Shown here in pieces: positions 51,201-63,876 of a DNA stretch of 64,000 nt. The notes under the pieces are model-generated. The model saw nothing but the letters and a program-made list of their open reading frames with translations. It was not told the origin of the DNA and made no database searches. The stretch's first letter is position 1; each line of letters opens with the position of its first letter. The translations under genes were made by a program, and so were the position numbers. This DNA is from Apus apus (taxonomy: Eukaryota; Chordata; Aves; Apodiformes; Apodidae): NCBI RefSeq assembly GCF_020740795.1, contig NC_067289.1:24912608-24976607 (forward strand), given 5' to 3'.

Positions 51201-54200
51201 CTTGTGTTTACTCTTGGCTCTGTGTGATTTTATCTCACTGGGCATGTAAGGGATTTGTTTGCTGGGGCCAGTCTATAAACTCAGATTTCTCTGTTCCATA
51301 CCTGTTGCATCATGAAAATTAACCAAATAGGCTGTCAAAATGTTGTGTGTCTCTTTCTAATGTTACAGTAACACTGATAATAATCTACAAATATTTACTC
51401 CCCCTGGTTATAATAAAATCCTTTTTTTTCTCTTGGGTTTAAGTCAGTTCATCTATATTTCAACTCCTTAGCAAAATGTCAATTCTGATTCCATTAAATA
51501 ATTCTTGAATTTAGCCATTTTCTACAAACTCATCTCATTTTCTCAAGCCCAACAACCCCCCAGCAAAGTCCATCCCAAGAAATACCTTCCAAACCTTCCA
51601 TGCTGAGCTTTCCTGCCAGGCTCCAGAGGTGTTGGCACTGCAGCACGTGGGGCATCAGTCTTGTACACTTGATAAAGGGGAACGAACAAAAAAATAGCTG
51701 TAATTGTGACAATTCTTAAGTTTCCTGACTATCCCCCAAGGCAGATGACTCTAAACGTGGTCCTGTTATGAGATGCACCCTCAAGAAACCCCCAAGAAAC
51801 AGTTTTATATGTTACATTAGTGGCTGGGAAGTGCTGAAGGTGCAGCCCAGTGACAGAATTTCAGGCTGAATTCCCCATTAAAGAGAGAGGGTCCAAATTA
51901 CACCTGCTTAGAATTAATTACTAGAACTGTGTTACTAGTATTGATGGCAGCACATTTATACTGCCACTGCTGCTCATTTTTGGGGAGGTACAACAAAAGA
52001 GGATCCTCTAAACACTTGAGAGTTCCCATGCTTCTCTGTTTCACTGGGTTCACAAAGGATTCTTCTACACTTAAATATTTGATGCTGTAAAAGGTATTGA
52101 TTTGATTCACTAAACCTCCAGTAGACTGAAAGAAATGCCACGTGGATTCAAATACCTTAGGGACAGAGAACAAAATGGGAGAGTAAAGGTGATTTCCACC
52201 ACCAGGCATCACTTCTCAACTGGAGGAGCCTCCAAGCAGCAAGACCAGAAGTCCTGGTCACTGGACTTTTCACTGGAAAAGTTTGCCAACACCACAGGAG
52301 CAGTTCAAAGAGAGCTCTGAAAAATTGAAAAAAGCAATATAAAAATATACAAAATAATAGAATCAATCAGTTTGCAGGTTTTTGGCCAGAAGGGCTTACT
52401 AGACCTTCTTGACTGACACAGACATCCCAGTCCCTTGCATGTCAAGTTTTATTCCTGCCCTGACCCAAATAACTTGCATTTAAGGGATGGCTTTCCAGTT
52501 CTTTCACTTTTCTTCATTTCCTGGCTCTAGAAATTCTGGTCAAAAACAATCCTGTAAGTTGAACAGGAGACCAAGTCAAAGTCCTTGAAGGTAATTCATG
52601 TCACAGTGAGGATTTACTGGCTTCAACTGCTTTCTCTCTCCTTGTTTATTTTTCTGTGGGTTCCCTTTGGAACTGGTACAACTACACAGCAAACTTTCCC
52701 ATAGGTCAGTTGACCCAGAGGATTCACAGCTTTTTACAAAACTTGTACAGTCACTCAAAATACAGGTGAATTCATTTTGGCTGTAACCTAGCCTGTCTTT
52801 TTGTAAAAAAATTCAATGTATTGTAGATTTTGAGCACTAACACCTGCAGGAAACATGGTCTGTGTCGAGTCACATACACAAAATCCACTGGGAAAATTCT
52901 GCCACCTGGGTGTGCAGGAGCAGCATCAGTCATTGCTGACACCAAACACACATTTATCTCCAAAAAAATATAAAAATCTTATCCATTAACAGAAAGACTT
53001 TAAAACAGTCAGAAGCCTTCAAAAGCAAATTTCCTTGGAAAAATGAACCACACAAAAACCAACATATTTTTATGTCAGTGCTTAATCATGGGCAAGGTCA
53101 GCCCAGCAATGCATCAGATCCCCAGTTCAAAGCTTGGTTAATCCAGCAGCAATTTTGGAGTCTAATTACACAGAAAATAGTCCCTTGTGATTAATTATTT
53201 GGAATAAAATGAAGCCATCGTTATTGGGGTGGGGGAGCCATAAACAATTCACTGGAAATCAAGTAACAGAGCCTGGTTTTGGCTACAGCAAGATGCTGAT
53301 GTTGGAACTGGAAAAGTTGCAAAATAAAATAAAGTGAAGTTTGTCCAAATTCGTTGTATTCTATTACAGTCATCTGCCAGTGATTATGAGCCAGTGAGGT
53401 CTGCTGTGAAATGCTTACAAAGGAGACAGAAATAGTCCCCAAATACGAAGCAAATGAGGAATAACTGGCCTCTAAACAAGCATTTGCTGTATGAAATAAA
53501 AAGATGGTAAGGAAATGAAAACCTCAGAGTGCTTTTTAGACCAGATGCCTGAAACAAGCCTCATTTGCAGGTCTAAAGGGTCCCAGTCAGATGTGACAGA
53601 TGCGTGATGGAAACCACGGCCCGGCGGGAACGCTGGGAAATCTGCCACAATGCACAGCTTGCTAAAGCAGGACAGAGAAGGGGCTTGTTCACAGGTAACT
53701 TGCACCACCACTGTCCTCTTTGAGTCTGGACCAGGTTAACCAGGATGAGAGGTACAAAGAGAAGGACAACATCTACAGACACTGCATCCCAGCTACCTGG
53801 AATAGATGTCATTTTGAGTTAGGTCTTTGTTTCCTTTTGTTCAGATGTTACATGCTGCAGAGATTAGTTTTAATGTCACCCAAAAGCCTGAAGCAAACGA
53901 GCAGAGTCCAGCTTGAGGCCTGGCTGTTAGGAGATGCACTTTCAGCCTTGAAAGAACAGATACAAGGCAGGCTTAAAATAAATACACTTTCTAAAGACTG
54001 TGGAAGCAGCAACTGCCTGTGTTTGCAGATATTTAGGAACATGCCCCCAGCCCTGACCTGAACCTGTTGGCATTTTATTTTCTCAGGTCAAAATGCTTTG
54101 TCAATTCAAAGTCTTGTCTGATCAACAGCAAATTATAGCAACATAATCTCTACAGCAGTTTAGGAAATCACCATGGAAATTCCTCCTTGTCCTTGCTTTG

Positions 54201-56579
54201 TGATACAAGTTCTCTGTCCTTGTCACACTGACCCTCAGGTCTTGGTTACTCCCAACCTCTTTGTTGCACTCGGGAGGAAGGAAACAACCGTATCACTGAC
54301 AGGGATGCCAGCTGGGAAGGCAGGAAAAGGAGGGGAACTTCAGAGGGAGAAGGAAGTACATGGAAAGTTAGGGATGGGGTCAAAGCCTCACGGCTCAGTC
54401 CTGAGACATCAGGGGGCTGGCAGGCGTTCCCAGCACGAGGGACAAAGAGCCAGGTTTACAAGCTCTGACCTCTCAGTGAAGCCCCTCAACTCCCACAAAA
54501 CTGAAGGCATCAAAACCGTGCGTGTGAAACCTCCGTGCGGGCTTAACGTCCTCCCTTCAGCAGGGACAGCTGCAGCACAGCAGGACACCAATGTCGTGAG
54601 CTGGAGGAGCTGTCCCCCGGCTGTCCTCGCCTCCTCCCTCCCTCCCCACCCACCCTCTGGTACATCCTGCACCAAAGCTCTGCTCACCAGCCACCGCCGC
54701 CCTCCGCGCCCTGTGCTTCCTTCCTGCTTTCCTCCATCACATCCTCAGCTGCTCGCCCTCTTTCCAGAGCGCTGCTGTGATAAATGCAGCCCCTGAAGCC
54801 AGCTGGTAGCGCCAGGAAACGATTGGCAGTGCTCTGGTGTCAGCTAAGGAGTGTCATGCTCCGTGTTTCGTTTTAAAAGTAACATCCGAGCTGTCATCAC
54901 AGTGAGACTGGATCTTGGTTTCTCCTGGCTAAACCGAAAATAGTGGAGACAAACACAGCAAGTGTCCCAGTCAGGAAAAAAAAAAAAAAAATTTACCCTG
55001 CTCCCTCTGCCAAATTTTATAAAGACTTCCCTAAAAAGTACATGAAAAATGCCCTCTAATAAGCATCCTTGTGACTCCAGATGTTGAGCAAAGCAGAGCA
55101 CTGGAAAACTGGGAAAGATGTCAAATTAATTTAAAACTAACATTTCTCTCGGGGTATAATTCAGGTGCAGATGAGAAGCTCGGCCCCTAAATTTCATAAA
55201 AGAAACTTATCAACCTGCACAAGTAAGTTATTGGCAATGTCAATTAAGGCTGAAGGCAAAAAAACCCAAAAAAAACAAACAGCAGAGCTGTACACTTTTC
55301 TTGGATCCTGAAATTGCTTGAATTTACTAAAACTTTACCATATTCCAGTATGATTGGTATCAGAGCACAATTTCTTGACTCTTATTTTCCTAATACAAGT
55401 CCTGGAAGCCACACGTGGCACACAGACTCTCTGGGGATAAAGACAGAAAGGTAAATGACATCCAAGACGGAGATGGGAAAAGAACATTGTCCTACATTTT
55501 CACCCAAAACACAACTCAGTGCTCTAGAGGTACTTCAGAATTTGTTGCAAATAATTTGTTAACAAGCAACAAAACAGAATAAAGAAAGCTACAGAAACAG
55601 CCCAGGGTTCCTGAGAAGGTTTGAAAAAGAAACAAACACATTCACACATGCAACCCCAGAGGAAAGAAAGAAAACAACATGCAGTAGAATGTGAAGGTAC
55701 AAACTGTTATTTAGTGAAACTATTTCAGGAAGAAAAATCATGATCATAACCAACAAATTCAGGCCAATTAAATTAGCTGGGTGGCAGAGAAAATGGCATA
55801 ATAAAGAATGGTATTGTGCCTTTGTTGCAATCATTCCCTCGCTCGTTTAGGAAGGCCTCCAACAATACTGAATTTAAAGTCCCAGGAAAAAGCAAGACAG
55901 CAATAAAGGAAACCTCATGCTCCATGTGAGTCAGTTTGCATCTTTAACCAGAATTCTGATGCACTCCTCTGACGTCCCAGCCCAGCAGCATGCCTCGATA
56001 CACATGCAGAAGCATTAAACAGATGCCCAGCTGCACATACAAATACCCATCTGCTTGGATGGCAACAGAGTAGATAATTAAAAAACCAGCATCTTAGCCC
56101 AGGAAGTATTGCAGCCTCTTCCGTTATACCACATTCAGTCCCTCCCAGAGAGACACTTCCAGGAGTAGCAAAGCAGCAAGTCCACTTCTGTCTTAAAAAC
56201 CATCTAAAGGGAACCTGGGTGCTGGGCTGCTGTCTCAGTTCATTTTCTTCACCCTACAAGAGACAGGACCACACTAGTTCCAAAAAACTTCACTTACTGT
56301 GGTGTATTTCAAGGAGGAATGCTTCCTTCATGCTTCTTGTGCACGGTGTTTGGAATATTTCAGCTGTGGATCAGGGAGAGCGTGTCTCTCTAAGTGAGCC
56401 TGTTTAATTTGGGAGAAGTGTTGTAGGGCTGAGAAGGAGGTAACTGGTGTTGTTTTTTTTCCCCACACAATTAACCTGTATTTGTGCTGATACGTGTGAT
56501 TCTGGCTGCGCATCTGTCTCAGAGCAGCAGCCTGTCACCTCACACAAGCAGCTCTCCCAGCTGAGGGGGCTTGTGGGGT

Positions 56580-57090
56580 GTCAGAAAACCCCTGTCCCCC
56601 AAAACCCTCTGGCTCCCTTCAAAACTCATGTTCCCCCTCAGACACCCCTGTCCCCCCAAAACCCTCTGGCTCCCTCAGAAACTCCTGTCCCCCCTCAGAA
56701 ACCCCTGTAACCCCCAAACCCTCTGGCTCCCTCAAAAACTCCTGACTCCCCTCAGACACCCCTGTCCCCCCAAACCCTCTGGCTCCCTCAAAAACCCCTG
56801 TAACCCCCAAAACCCTCTAGCTCCCTTCAAAACTCCTGACTCCCCTCAGACACCCCTGTCCCCCCAGACCCTCTGGCTCCCTCAGGAACCCCTGTCCCCT
56901 CAGACCCTCTGGCTCCCTCAAAAACTCCTGACTCCCCTCCGAAACCCCTGTCCCCCCCAAAACCCTCTGGCTCCCTCAAAAACCCCTGTCCCCCCTCAGA
57001 CACCGCTCTCCCCCCAAACCCTCTGGCTCCCTCAGACACCCCTGTCCCCCCAAACCCTCTGTCTCCCTCAGACAACCCCCAGGTCCCCTC
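56580..57090. repeat. C-rich minisatellite upstream of RARRES1 (10 core copies)
   Basis: The core CCCTCTGGCTCCCT (two copies diverged) recurs at 56605, 56662, 56719, 56775, 56813, 56869, 56905, 56963, 57019 and 57055. Spacings fall into two classes, 36-38 and 56-58 bp. The longer unit contains an extra module of about 20 bp (AACTCCTGACTCCCCTCAGA type). The plus strand is nearly free of G outside the core. The open frames through it (225 codons plus, 158 codons minus) are repeat artefacts. Confidence 0.95.
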
Positions 57091-57239
57091 AGACTCCCTC
57101 AGCCCCCCCCCAAGCCGGGCTGCAGCAGGTGGGAGGGATGAAGGGAAGGGGAGTAGCCGAAGAGCGCGGAGTCTCCCCGAGCCCTTCCCGGCGCTGGCAG
57201 CGGGCGGGGGGCGGGAGGGCAGCGGGCCGGGCCCCCTGC

Positions 57240-57247
57240 TATTATTA
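57240..57247 (+). promoter_or_regulatory. Possible TATA-like element of RARRES1
   Basis: TATTATTA stands alone in an otherwise GC-rich stretch, 55-62 bases before the ATG. Transcription would then start near 57270 with a short leader. The motif is not a consensus TATA box. Confidence 0.3.
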
Positions 57248-57301
57248 GTAGCGGGCCCCGCAGCGCAGCCCGCCTCAGAGCGCAGCCCGCCGGCCGGCAG
57301 C

Positions 57302-57562
57302 ATGCGGGGGCTGAGCGCCTTGCCGCCCGCCTTCCTGCTGCTGCGCCTCAGCGCCCTGCTGCTGCCGGCGGCCGCCGGGCGGGAGCCGAGCCCCGGGCGG
57401 GAGCCGAGCCCCGGGCGGGAGCTGAGCCCCGGGCGGGAGCTGAGCCCCGGCAGCCGGCTGGCGGCGGCGGCCGCGCGGGCCGCCCTGCACTACCGCAACT
57501 CCCGGGCGGCCTCCCCCGCGGCGCTGCAGGCGCTGGGGCAGGTCCGCAAGGCCACCCTGAAG
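57302..57562 (+). CDS. RARRES1: RARRES1 coding exon 1
   Basis: The ATG sits in CAGCATGC, shortly after a GC-rich leader. The exon codes for the signal peptide, the repeat linker and the first helix of the latexin-like domain, and ends in phase 0 with KATLK. It is extremely GC-rich. Confidence 0.9.
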
Positions 57563-60500
57563 GTAAAGGGGGAAGAAGGGAGCGGGGAGTCGGGGGGAGG
57601 CTCCGGACAGCCTGGGGCAGGCAGGGGGGAGGGGGGGTGTTCCCCCGGAGGGCGGGCGAGGTGTGTGAAGCGGAGCTGGGAAATGTAGGATTAGGAATAA
57701 TGGTTATAGGAAGAGCGGGGCGGAGCTGAGGCGCCCTGAGCTGGGCACTGGGCGCCTCCCCGGGTCCCCTCAGGGGGCTCAGGGCTCCCCGGGTCCTCTC
57801 AGGGGGTTTAAGGCTCCCCGGTCCCCTCAGGGGCTGCTGCCCCACAGCCCCTTCCCTCAGGGCTCCTCAGCCCCCTCAGGGGCTGCTGCCCCACAGCCCC
57901 TTCCCTCAGGGCTCCCCGGGTCCCCTCAGGGGCTGCTGCCCCACAGCCCCTTCCCTCAGGGGGCACCCGGATCCCTGAGAGGGGAGCGAGGATCACGAAC
58001 TTACTGACGATGCTTCAGGATCTCCCGAATCCCCGGTCCAGCACCCTGGAACGTGGGTTGAGGTTTGACCCTGAGCGGCCCGACCTGGCATCAAAGGCAG
58101 CACAGGGCAGATTGAGGGAGAGAGGAAACCAAGGCACGTGGCGGGCACATGATGGAAAAGAGAACAGTTTGATAAGGGAACGTTTTCAGTGGAGTCGCTT
58201 CTGGAACAACCAGCTACTTTGTGTGAGCAGAGACAGAAAGGACTTCGATTTTTTACCCCTGCAGACCCAGAAGCTCAACCAAAGGCTATGCAGTTCCCGT
58301 CAGAAAACATGCCTTTGCCTTCCAAAAAACTTGCCAAACTGAGATGAGAGAAAGGGGCAGGGGCCCTAGATAGGAGCAGCTAGAGGGGCAGAGCTCTCCC
58401 CTCATGGAGAGCTTGTCAGGGATGCTGGAGGCAGTGCCCAGGGCATGCCTGGTGCCCCTGCCTCCTGCAGCTGCTGCCCACCAGCTCCGAGCCTTGCAGC
58501 CCTTCTCTCCCTCCAGCCACAGGTTTTGGTTTTTCTTTTTTTTTGCTGCTTACTCCATTTCTGAAAGAAAGAGAACATGCAAAAAGTTCTGGGGAACATT
58601 TGTGCAAGGATGTAGATCCTGGAAGGAAAGCAACACCTTCCTAGAGAGCTGAGGAGGGTCTAAGCTATTGCAGTGGATGGGATTTAAAACCATCCCTCTC
58701 TTCTAGTCCTTCCCTCTAGGTTAGTGCTGGGCAGCTCCCTAAAGCAAGGGCTGGTTGGTTTGGATTCCCAAATGCAGCACTGGATTCCACTGGCTCCTTT
58801 TCACAGCCTTTGAAAAGGAGATCTTACAACATTTGTCCTTCAGCATCTGCATGGCTTGTTCTAGCCAGGGCCTGACTCCTAAAATTGAGAATAATACAGT
58901 GTAGTGAAAAAAGTTCCCTTTCATGAGAGGTTCCAAGCCAGCCTAAAACATTTAGGATGTACTATTGCAATCCTTACAGCACTGAATGTCAGCTTCAATC
59001 ACTCACATCTTGAGCTTTCAGTCCTTCCCAGTTGACAGCAGCTCCAAAAAAATTTGAAGCCTGTTTGAGTTGCAGGCAAATTGGAACAGACCAGAATAAT
59101 TGCCAGTTAAATTTGACAAAACAGGAACAATTCGGATGTCGTGCATTACTTTGTGTAACGCAAGGCAGAAAGATGTCACACCTGTGACAGAAATTGACTG
59201 TGCTATTTGGTATTCCTCTTGAAACCTACAAGTTCTCCTTTCCCTGTTCACTTTGGGGTGTGCCTACGTGTATATTTCCGTACATAAATGCAAGTGCTGC
59301 TGGGAGCAGCGCCCTGGTCTTGCAGGGAGACTTACCAGAAGTAAGAGGTTGATGCAGATCCTCTTTCCAGCCCCAGTGTAACCGAATATTTGTGATGGAG
59401 TTCTGGTTGTGGAAGGGATTTTTTCCACCCACTACAGCCACCTGCCTTTTAATATAGGAAAGAAAAAAATGAGTTCACTTTGGAGGAGTGAAAAGCCTTG
59501 TTAGTTCCTCAGAACTCAGTGCTGGAGATACCTGCTGTAACCCCCTTCTGCAGTTTATTTCCCCTGTTTCTTTGCATGCTCTGTGAAAACAAGAGAAATG
59601 TACCAGGCATGGTCACTTCCTTCTTTCCTATCCTCCACTGTAAAAAAATGAAAAGAATTTCCTGGAAGGAATTTGCTATATGATTTGAATGCAAGAGACA
59701 GTGGAGGTTTTTTTGTTTGCTTTGGTTTGTTTTTTTTAATTTTTCTTTTTAAGAAGGCTAGGTTCCTATTGGTTGGTATATTAATGGATCTAGTAAAAAA
59801 TAGGATCACTTTATAACGGAATTTAAGCATGAGTGTTGTATTTAAGAAGCAACATTATTAGCGCACTCGCAAGTGAAATTGTGGTAATGAGAAACAGGAC
59901 TGGAGACAGTCACCAGCACACTAAGTCTGTTAGGGTGAAGGATTTTTCAAGTTCAGGTAAAATGAGACTTCAGTGTTTTTCTCTTCTAGCAACAAACAGC
60001 AGGGATGTGCCAAAAGGAATCATTCCCACCTCGGCACTGGCTGCAGGTTTCTTTTTGTTGTCCCTCCTCATTGATGTGGGTTTTCTTTCTGGAGTGAGTA
60101 TCTTCTAGGAAACAGCAGCATGCCTCTCATGGAATTGTTGACAGCTGCACTTTAAAATACATTTTTGAGAAAAGAAGCATTAGTGTGTGCCAGCTGAAGA
60201 TCCTAGAATTCAAGAGAGGAGCTTTCAGAACCCTGGCATAGCAGTGTCCCACACCACACTGTCCTGGGAATCCTAACTCAGCAGTAGGAAGGTGAACCAG
60301 GAGGTGAAGCCCAAAGGTAAAGCTAGGTCATCTCTTGGCTAAACTGCAACATTTGCTTCAACTGGACTACAAAATACAAATTTTCATACAGGTATTTCTC
60401 TTCACAAGCTCCTCTGCACACAAACCCATGTATTTTTCAGGACTATGGCCCTACTGTTAGAAGTCAGTTACAAGATTTCAACTTATTTCCAACAGCCAGG

Positions 60501-63500
60501 GTGGGAAAGGTGAAACCAGTGGCAGGGTAGGTAGAGTGTCTAGGGAAAGCCAGATACAAAGGATGAGAAAATAGCCACTTCTGCTGCCTTTTTCCTCCTG
60601 GCTGGGGCAGCTGAAAAGCTCACCTGGCTGCTCGTGCCTCAGACACCTCCAGAAGCCACCAAGGTGGCTTGCAGGGCCAGTGAGGTGAGAGTGCCCCGAG
60701 GGAAGCCCCCAGGGACACCTCTCTGGTTCCTCTGTCAGCACTGCCTGCTTCTCCATGACGAGTGATCGGATCCAGTGACCAGAAACAGGTCCCAGGGAAG
60801 ACAGGCTGGTGGGGCAGCGCACAGGCGAAGAGCTGGAAAACCTGCAGCAAGGGGTGAGAGAGATCAGCCCCTTCTGTGCCAGCAGGGAGGTTAGAGCAGC
60901 ATAAAGCAATTGCAAAACCACCTCCCTCAGGACCTGGAATGAAACTGCTCTTAAAAATTGCTCTTCTGGCCTTTACAGGACGAAATAATCTGTCATGAAA
61001 GTTGCATAAATTTTGAGCCTGGAAATAAAACAATCCCGTGACCCAGATATTCAGTGGAAAAATGAATTACTCACTTGTTTTCTTCTCTTTTGGACACTGG
61101 TGTCTCTGGCTGCTTTCAGCAAGCCATCACTGCCTGATCTCAAGTGTTGCTGAGCTCTCGTTATCTCACACTGTCTGATGGTTTACAGTGATGCATTTGG
61201 GGCTGACAGTGGAAAATACCAGTGGAAAGAATGTTTTTCTTCGAAACTAGAAATACTTTTGTAAAAGTTGAAATGATCTCATGCCAGATGTACCTTCTCC
61301 CTTGCCCTAGTCAGATGCCAGCAGCCAGCTGGTCTGCCTGCCCAGCCTGAGCATGCACTGCAGCTGTGCAGCACCACTTGAAAGCTCTCTGTGGTGGAGT
61401 TGCTGCAAATGAGGAGGGAAGACCTACTTCAAAACCCACACAAGCACAGAATTATGGATTATTTTAAAATGAGTATTTACCAAGTCATTAGTCACATAGC
61501 TTTTCTGTAGCCTTCTATTGATAAAAATCAGAGGCTGAATAATTAGTTTATAAAAAGTCCCAATTGATTTTGTTTTCATTACTCCTCGATAACAAGGAAA
61601 TGCAATGAAACTCCTGAGATATTTTGTCAGACCACGATTGCTTTTCTCAGAGTTACCACAGCTATAAGAATGTGGTTTTTTTCTTTAGCAGCGACTGGCC
61701 CAGGTTGCCCAGGGAGGTGGTTGATACCCCATCCCTGGCAGTGTTGAAGGGCAGGTTGGATGGGGCTTGGAGCAGCCTGGGCTGGTGGGAGGTGTCCCTG
61801 CCCATGCAGGGGGGTTGGAACTACAATGATCTTTAAGGTCCCTTCCAACCCAAACCATTCTATGATTCCATGAATACAAGAACAAATAATATTGGAAGGA
61901 TAATTGCCTGTATTTCAAATGACTGAATATGCTGGACAGAAAAGACCCAGCTTAACTCTAAAAGAGTTTATGCTACAGACTTTAAGACCCAGATGTTGTG
62001 ACTGGAAGGGCACAGGCTGCTCTGTGGATTTTAGAAATGCAGAGCAAGTGGCTGAACCAATCTGCCCCCTTCTCTGCAGCCTCTAACCCCCTGCATGTTC
62101 TAAGGGCAGGTGCTGGCCCTGGCACTGAAACTTTGCTGACATTCTGATACTAATGGTTTCCTGGAAGAAAGTTCAACGGGAACACAAAGGCCCAAGTTTA
62201 GATAAATAACACACAAACGTTTGCTTTGGGTTCTAATCTTCAAAATTATGCAAACAGCCAGAATTCCCCTCCTGTTTATCTGAGGAGTGTTGTATTTAAA
62301 AAACAAATAAGGCTAACAAATCAGCACTTGGTGCTGGAATACAGGAATTGGACTTAAATGCAGACCTTAAAAGGCATCTTGCATTCTCCAGCAATGGGTG
62401 TTTTCTATGTAACACAGAATCACAGAATCCTAGGGGTTGGAAGGGACCTCACCTCCCACATGCCTCTATATAACAATATATCCTACACCAGTAGCAAACA
62501 GAAGCAAGAAGAGGTTTATGAGAAGGGAGAAAACTTATTAAACCTGGTAATAGAGGCCAAAGTAACAATCTTTCAGACACAGAAGTGTCCTGGCTTATCT
62601 ATCAAAAAGCTTGTCTAATAAATCACAGGATAGCACGCAAAAAGACTGACTGACTTTCATTTATTTCTGGCTCGTTTAATCAAAGGAAAGGCTTGGAAAT
62701 GCACCAGGCAGTTCAAGTAACACATCATGCCATTTTAACAAAGAATGCGTTGAATAAAGTTTTCCACACTATTTGTTACGTGGGCTCCCCACTCAAAAAG
62801 CAGCACGGACATTTCAGAAGTGAATGTACAGGTTGGTTGGAAAGTAAGAGACTAACGAAGCAGAGAGCAGATAACATCAATACTTTTTATTGGGCTCTGC
62901 TCTTACGCTATGAAATGAGACATTGGTTCTGCTCCAGGATAATTAATATTTTTCATGGCCAGCATTAAAAGCCAGTTTCTGTTCCAGCATGCTTGGGGCC
63001 AGGACACACTGTGATATCCCACACCAAAGAACCTATTTGTCAACTGAGCCATTTCTGTCAGCAACAGGAAAAACAAAACAAACAAAAAAACCCCAAACAA
63101 ATCCAAGAAAATGACATACTTCAAAGGTGTCCACTTCTAAGGCTTTTCTGATGTTCTGTGCTACACAAGGTGCTCCTGCCTCCTTCCCATCAGCAAGGAG
63201 GAGTATTTTATTGTTCCTTAACAATGGGAATCTTGGATAGGTGATAGGGCAACTTCATGACTGGTATTTTTCAGGGGCAAACAAAGCAGCTGGATCAGAG
63301 CCTTGCTCTGAGATGCTGTGCAGTGAAATGAGTCACTTGCCAGTCACAACAGCAACACCCAGACAGGTTAGCAGGCCTAAGGTTACACTGCCTGGGCAAT
63401 CCTGTCCAGCTGTGGATCAGTCAGCAAGATTTGATTACCTTATATATTCCAGGGCACTCTGACAGCCTGTGCAAAAAAATGCCTCCTGGGAAGCTGAACG

Positions 63501-63876
63501 CTGATTTGGAATGTTGCTCCGTTTGAAGTTACTCAGTCCCAGTCTGTCCTGTGAAGGACTTGGAGCTGCATTTTTCTTCTTGCATATCTCTGTGAGGAAA
63601 GGCTTTAAAACACCCCTGGGTATAAAGGTTATTGCTGTTGTTGTTAAGACCCTCTGTGTTTGCTGCTGGGATCATCTCAGCACATCTCATCTGAGCCCCT
63701 TCCTGATGCTGCAGGGCCAGGAGGCAGGCAGGGTGTCCTGATTCCCTCCCCAGAGCTCATCACAACCCCTCAGGCTACAGTCACACTGATGGCTCAATCC
63801 TTCTCTCTTCCAGAGCATCCCAGGCTCAGGCCACAAGTACTACCTGCAGTTCACCACCGAAGACTACAAAACTGGG
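57302..63876 (+). CDS. RARRES1: RARRES1 (TIG1 / ovocalyxin-32), 5' part only: exons 57302-57562 and 63814-63876
   Basis: Latexin-family protein, partial at the right edge. Exon 1 (87 codons, donor AAG|GTAAAG) starts MRGLSALPPAFLLLRLSALL, a leucine-rich signal peptide ending near residue 25. An in-frame repeat of REPSPG/RELSPG fills residues 27-50. Then AARAALHYRNSRAASPAALQ begins the cystatin-like domain, matching human RARRES1 (RARAALHFFNFRSGSPSALR). Exon 2 (acceptor CTTCCAG, donor GGG|GTGAGT) adds SIPGSGHKYYLQFTTEDYKT, equivalent to the CKVHVVFSTERYN strand. The divergent position beside MFSD1 is the same as in mammals. Chicken RARRES1 is the eggshell protein ovocalyxin-32. In mammals it is retinoid-induced. 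The paralogue LXN is less likely, because LXN lacks a signal peptide. Confidence 0.88.
57380..57451 (+). repeat. In-frame 18-bp coding repeat in RARRES1 exon 1 (4 copies)
   Basis: Four tandem 18-base units encode REPSPG, REPSPG, RELSPG, RELSPG (residues 27-50), just after the predicted signal-peptide end. The unit length keeps frame, so copy number can change without breaking the gene. Confidence 0.95.
57772..57969. repeat. Minisatellite in RARRES1 intron 1 (about 50-bp unit)
   Basis: GGCTGCTGCCCCACAGCCCC recurs at 57832, 57881 and 57931, with CCCCTTCCCTCAGGGCTCC between copies. Degenerate shorter units (GGCTCCCCGGGTCCCCTCAG) lie to the left from 57772. Confidence 0.9.
61693..61874 (+). mobile_element. 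CR1 LINE 3'-end fragment in RARRES1 intron 1
   Basis: GACTGGCCCAGGTTGCCCAG through to the tail CCATTCTATGATTCCATGA. It lies in sense orientation to RARRES1. Confidence 0.93.
62413..62463 (-). mobile_element. CR1 LINE tail scrap in RARRES1 intron 1
   Basis: CACAGAATCACAGAATCCTA then GGGGTTGGAAGGGACC, the reverse complement of a CR1 3' terminus. About 50 bases only. Confidence 0.75.
63814..63876 (+). CDS. RARRES1: RARRES1 coding exon 2
   Basis: A 63-base exon (21 codons), phase 0 at both ends, with a good polypyrimidine tract (TTCTCTCTTCCAG). It joins exon 1 in frame after a 6.25-kb intron. Confidence 0.87.

Larger units (their letters stand above)
35326..56575. other. Intergenic DNA between the divergent MFSD1 and RARRES1 promoters
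   Basis: About 21 kb with no recognisable protein. It contains CR1 fragments at 36570, 38850 and 41696, two small tandem duplications and A-rich runs, and is otherwise unique AT-moderate sequence. The longest frame (207 codons, plus, 54173-54796) shows no known domain. Confidence 0.7.
57100..57760. promoter_or_regulatory. CpG island over RARRES1 promoter and exon 1
   Basis: Dense CG and GCC/CGG runs from about 57.1 kb through exon 1 into early intron 1, unlike the AT-richer flanks. This marks the probable promoter. Confidence 0.65.
57970..63813 (+). other. RARRES1 intron 1, remainder
   Basis: Unique sequence with two CR1 pieces (61693-61874, 62413-62463). No further exon that would join exons 1 and 2 in frame was recognised. 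Confidence 0.65.

Noticed and set aside
54173-54796. 207-codon plus frame
   Set aside because: No domain or homology recognised, no evident promoter or poly(A) context. Chance in a GC-richer patch is more likely.
56571-57303. Open frames of 225 (plus) and 158 (minus) codons before RARRES1
   Set aside because: Pure minisatellite translation with leucine/proline-rich periodicity, no family match and no splice logic.
57348-57996. Minus-strand frames of 165 and 62 codons over RARRES1 exon 1 and the intron repeat
   Set aside because: Shadows of a GC-rich exon and a tandem repeat, which rarely contain stops.
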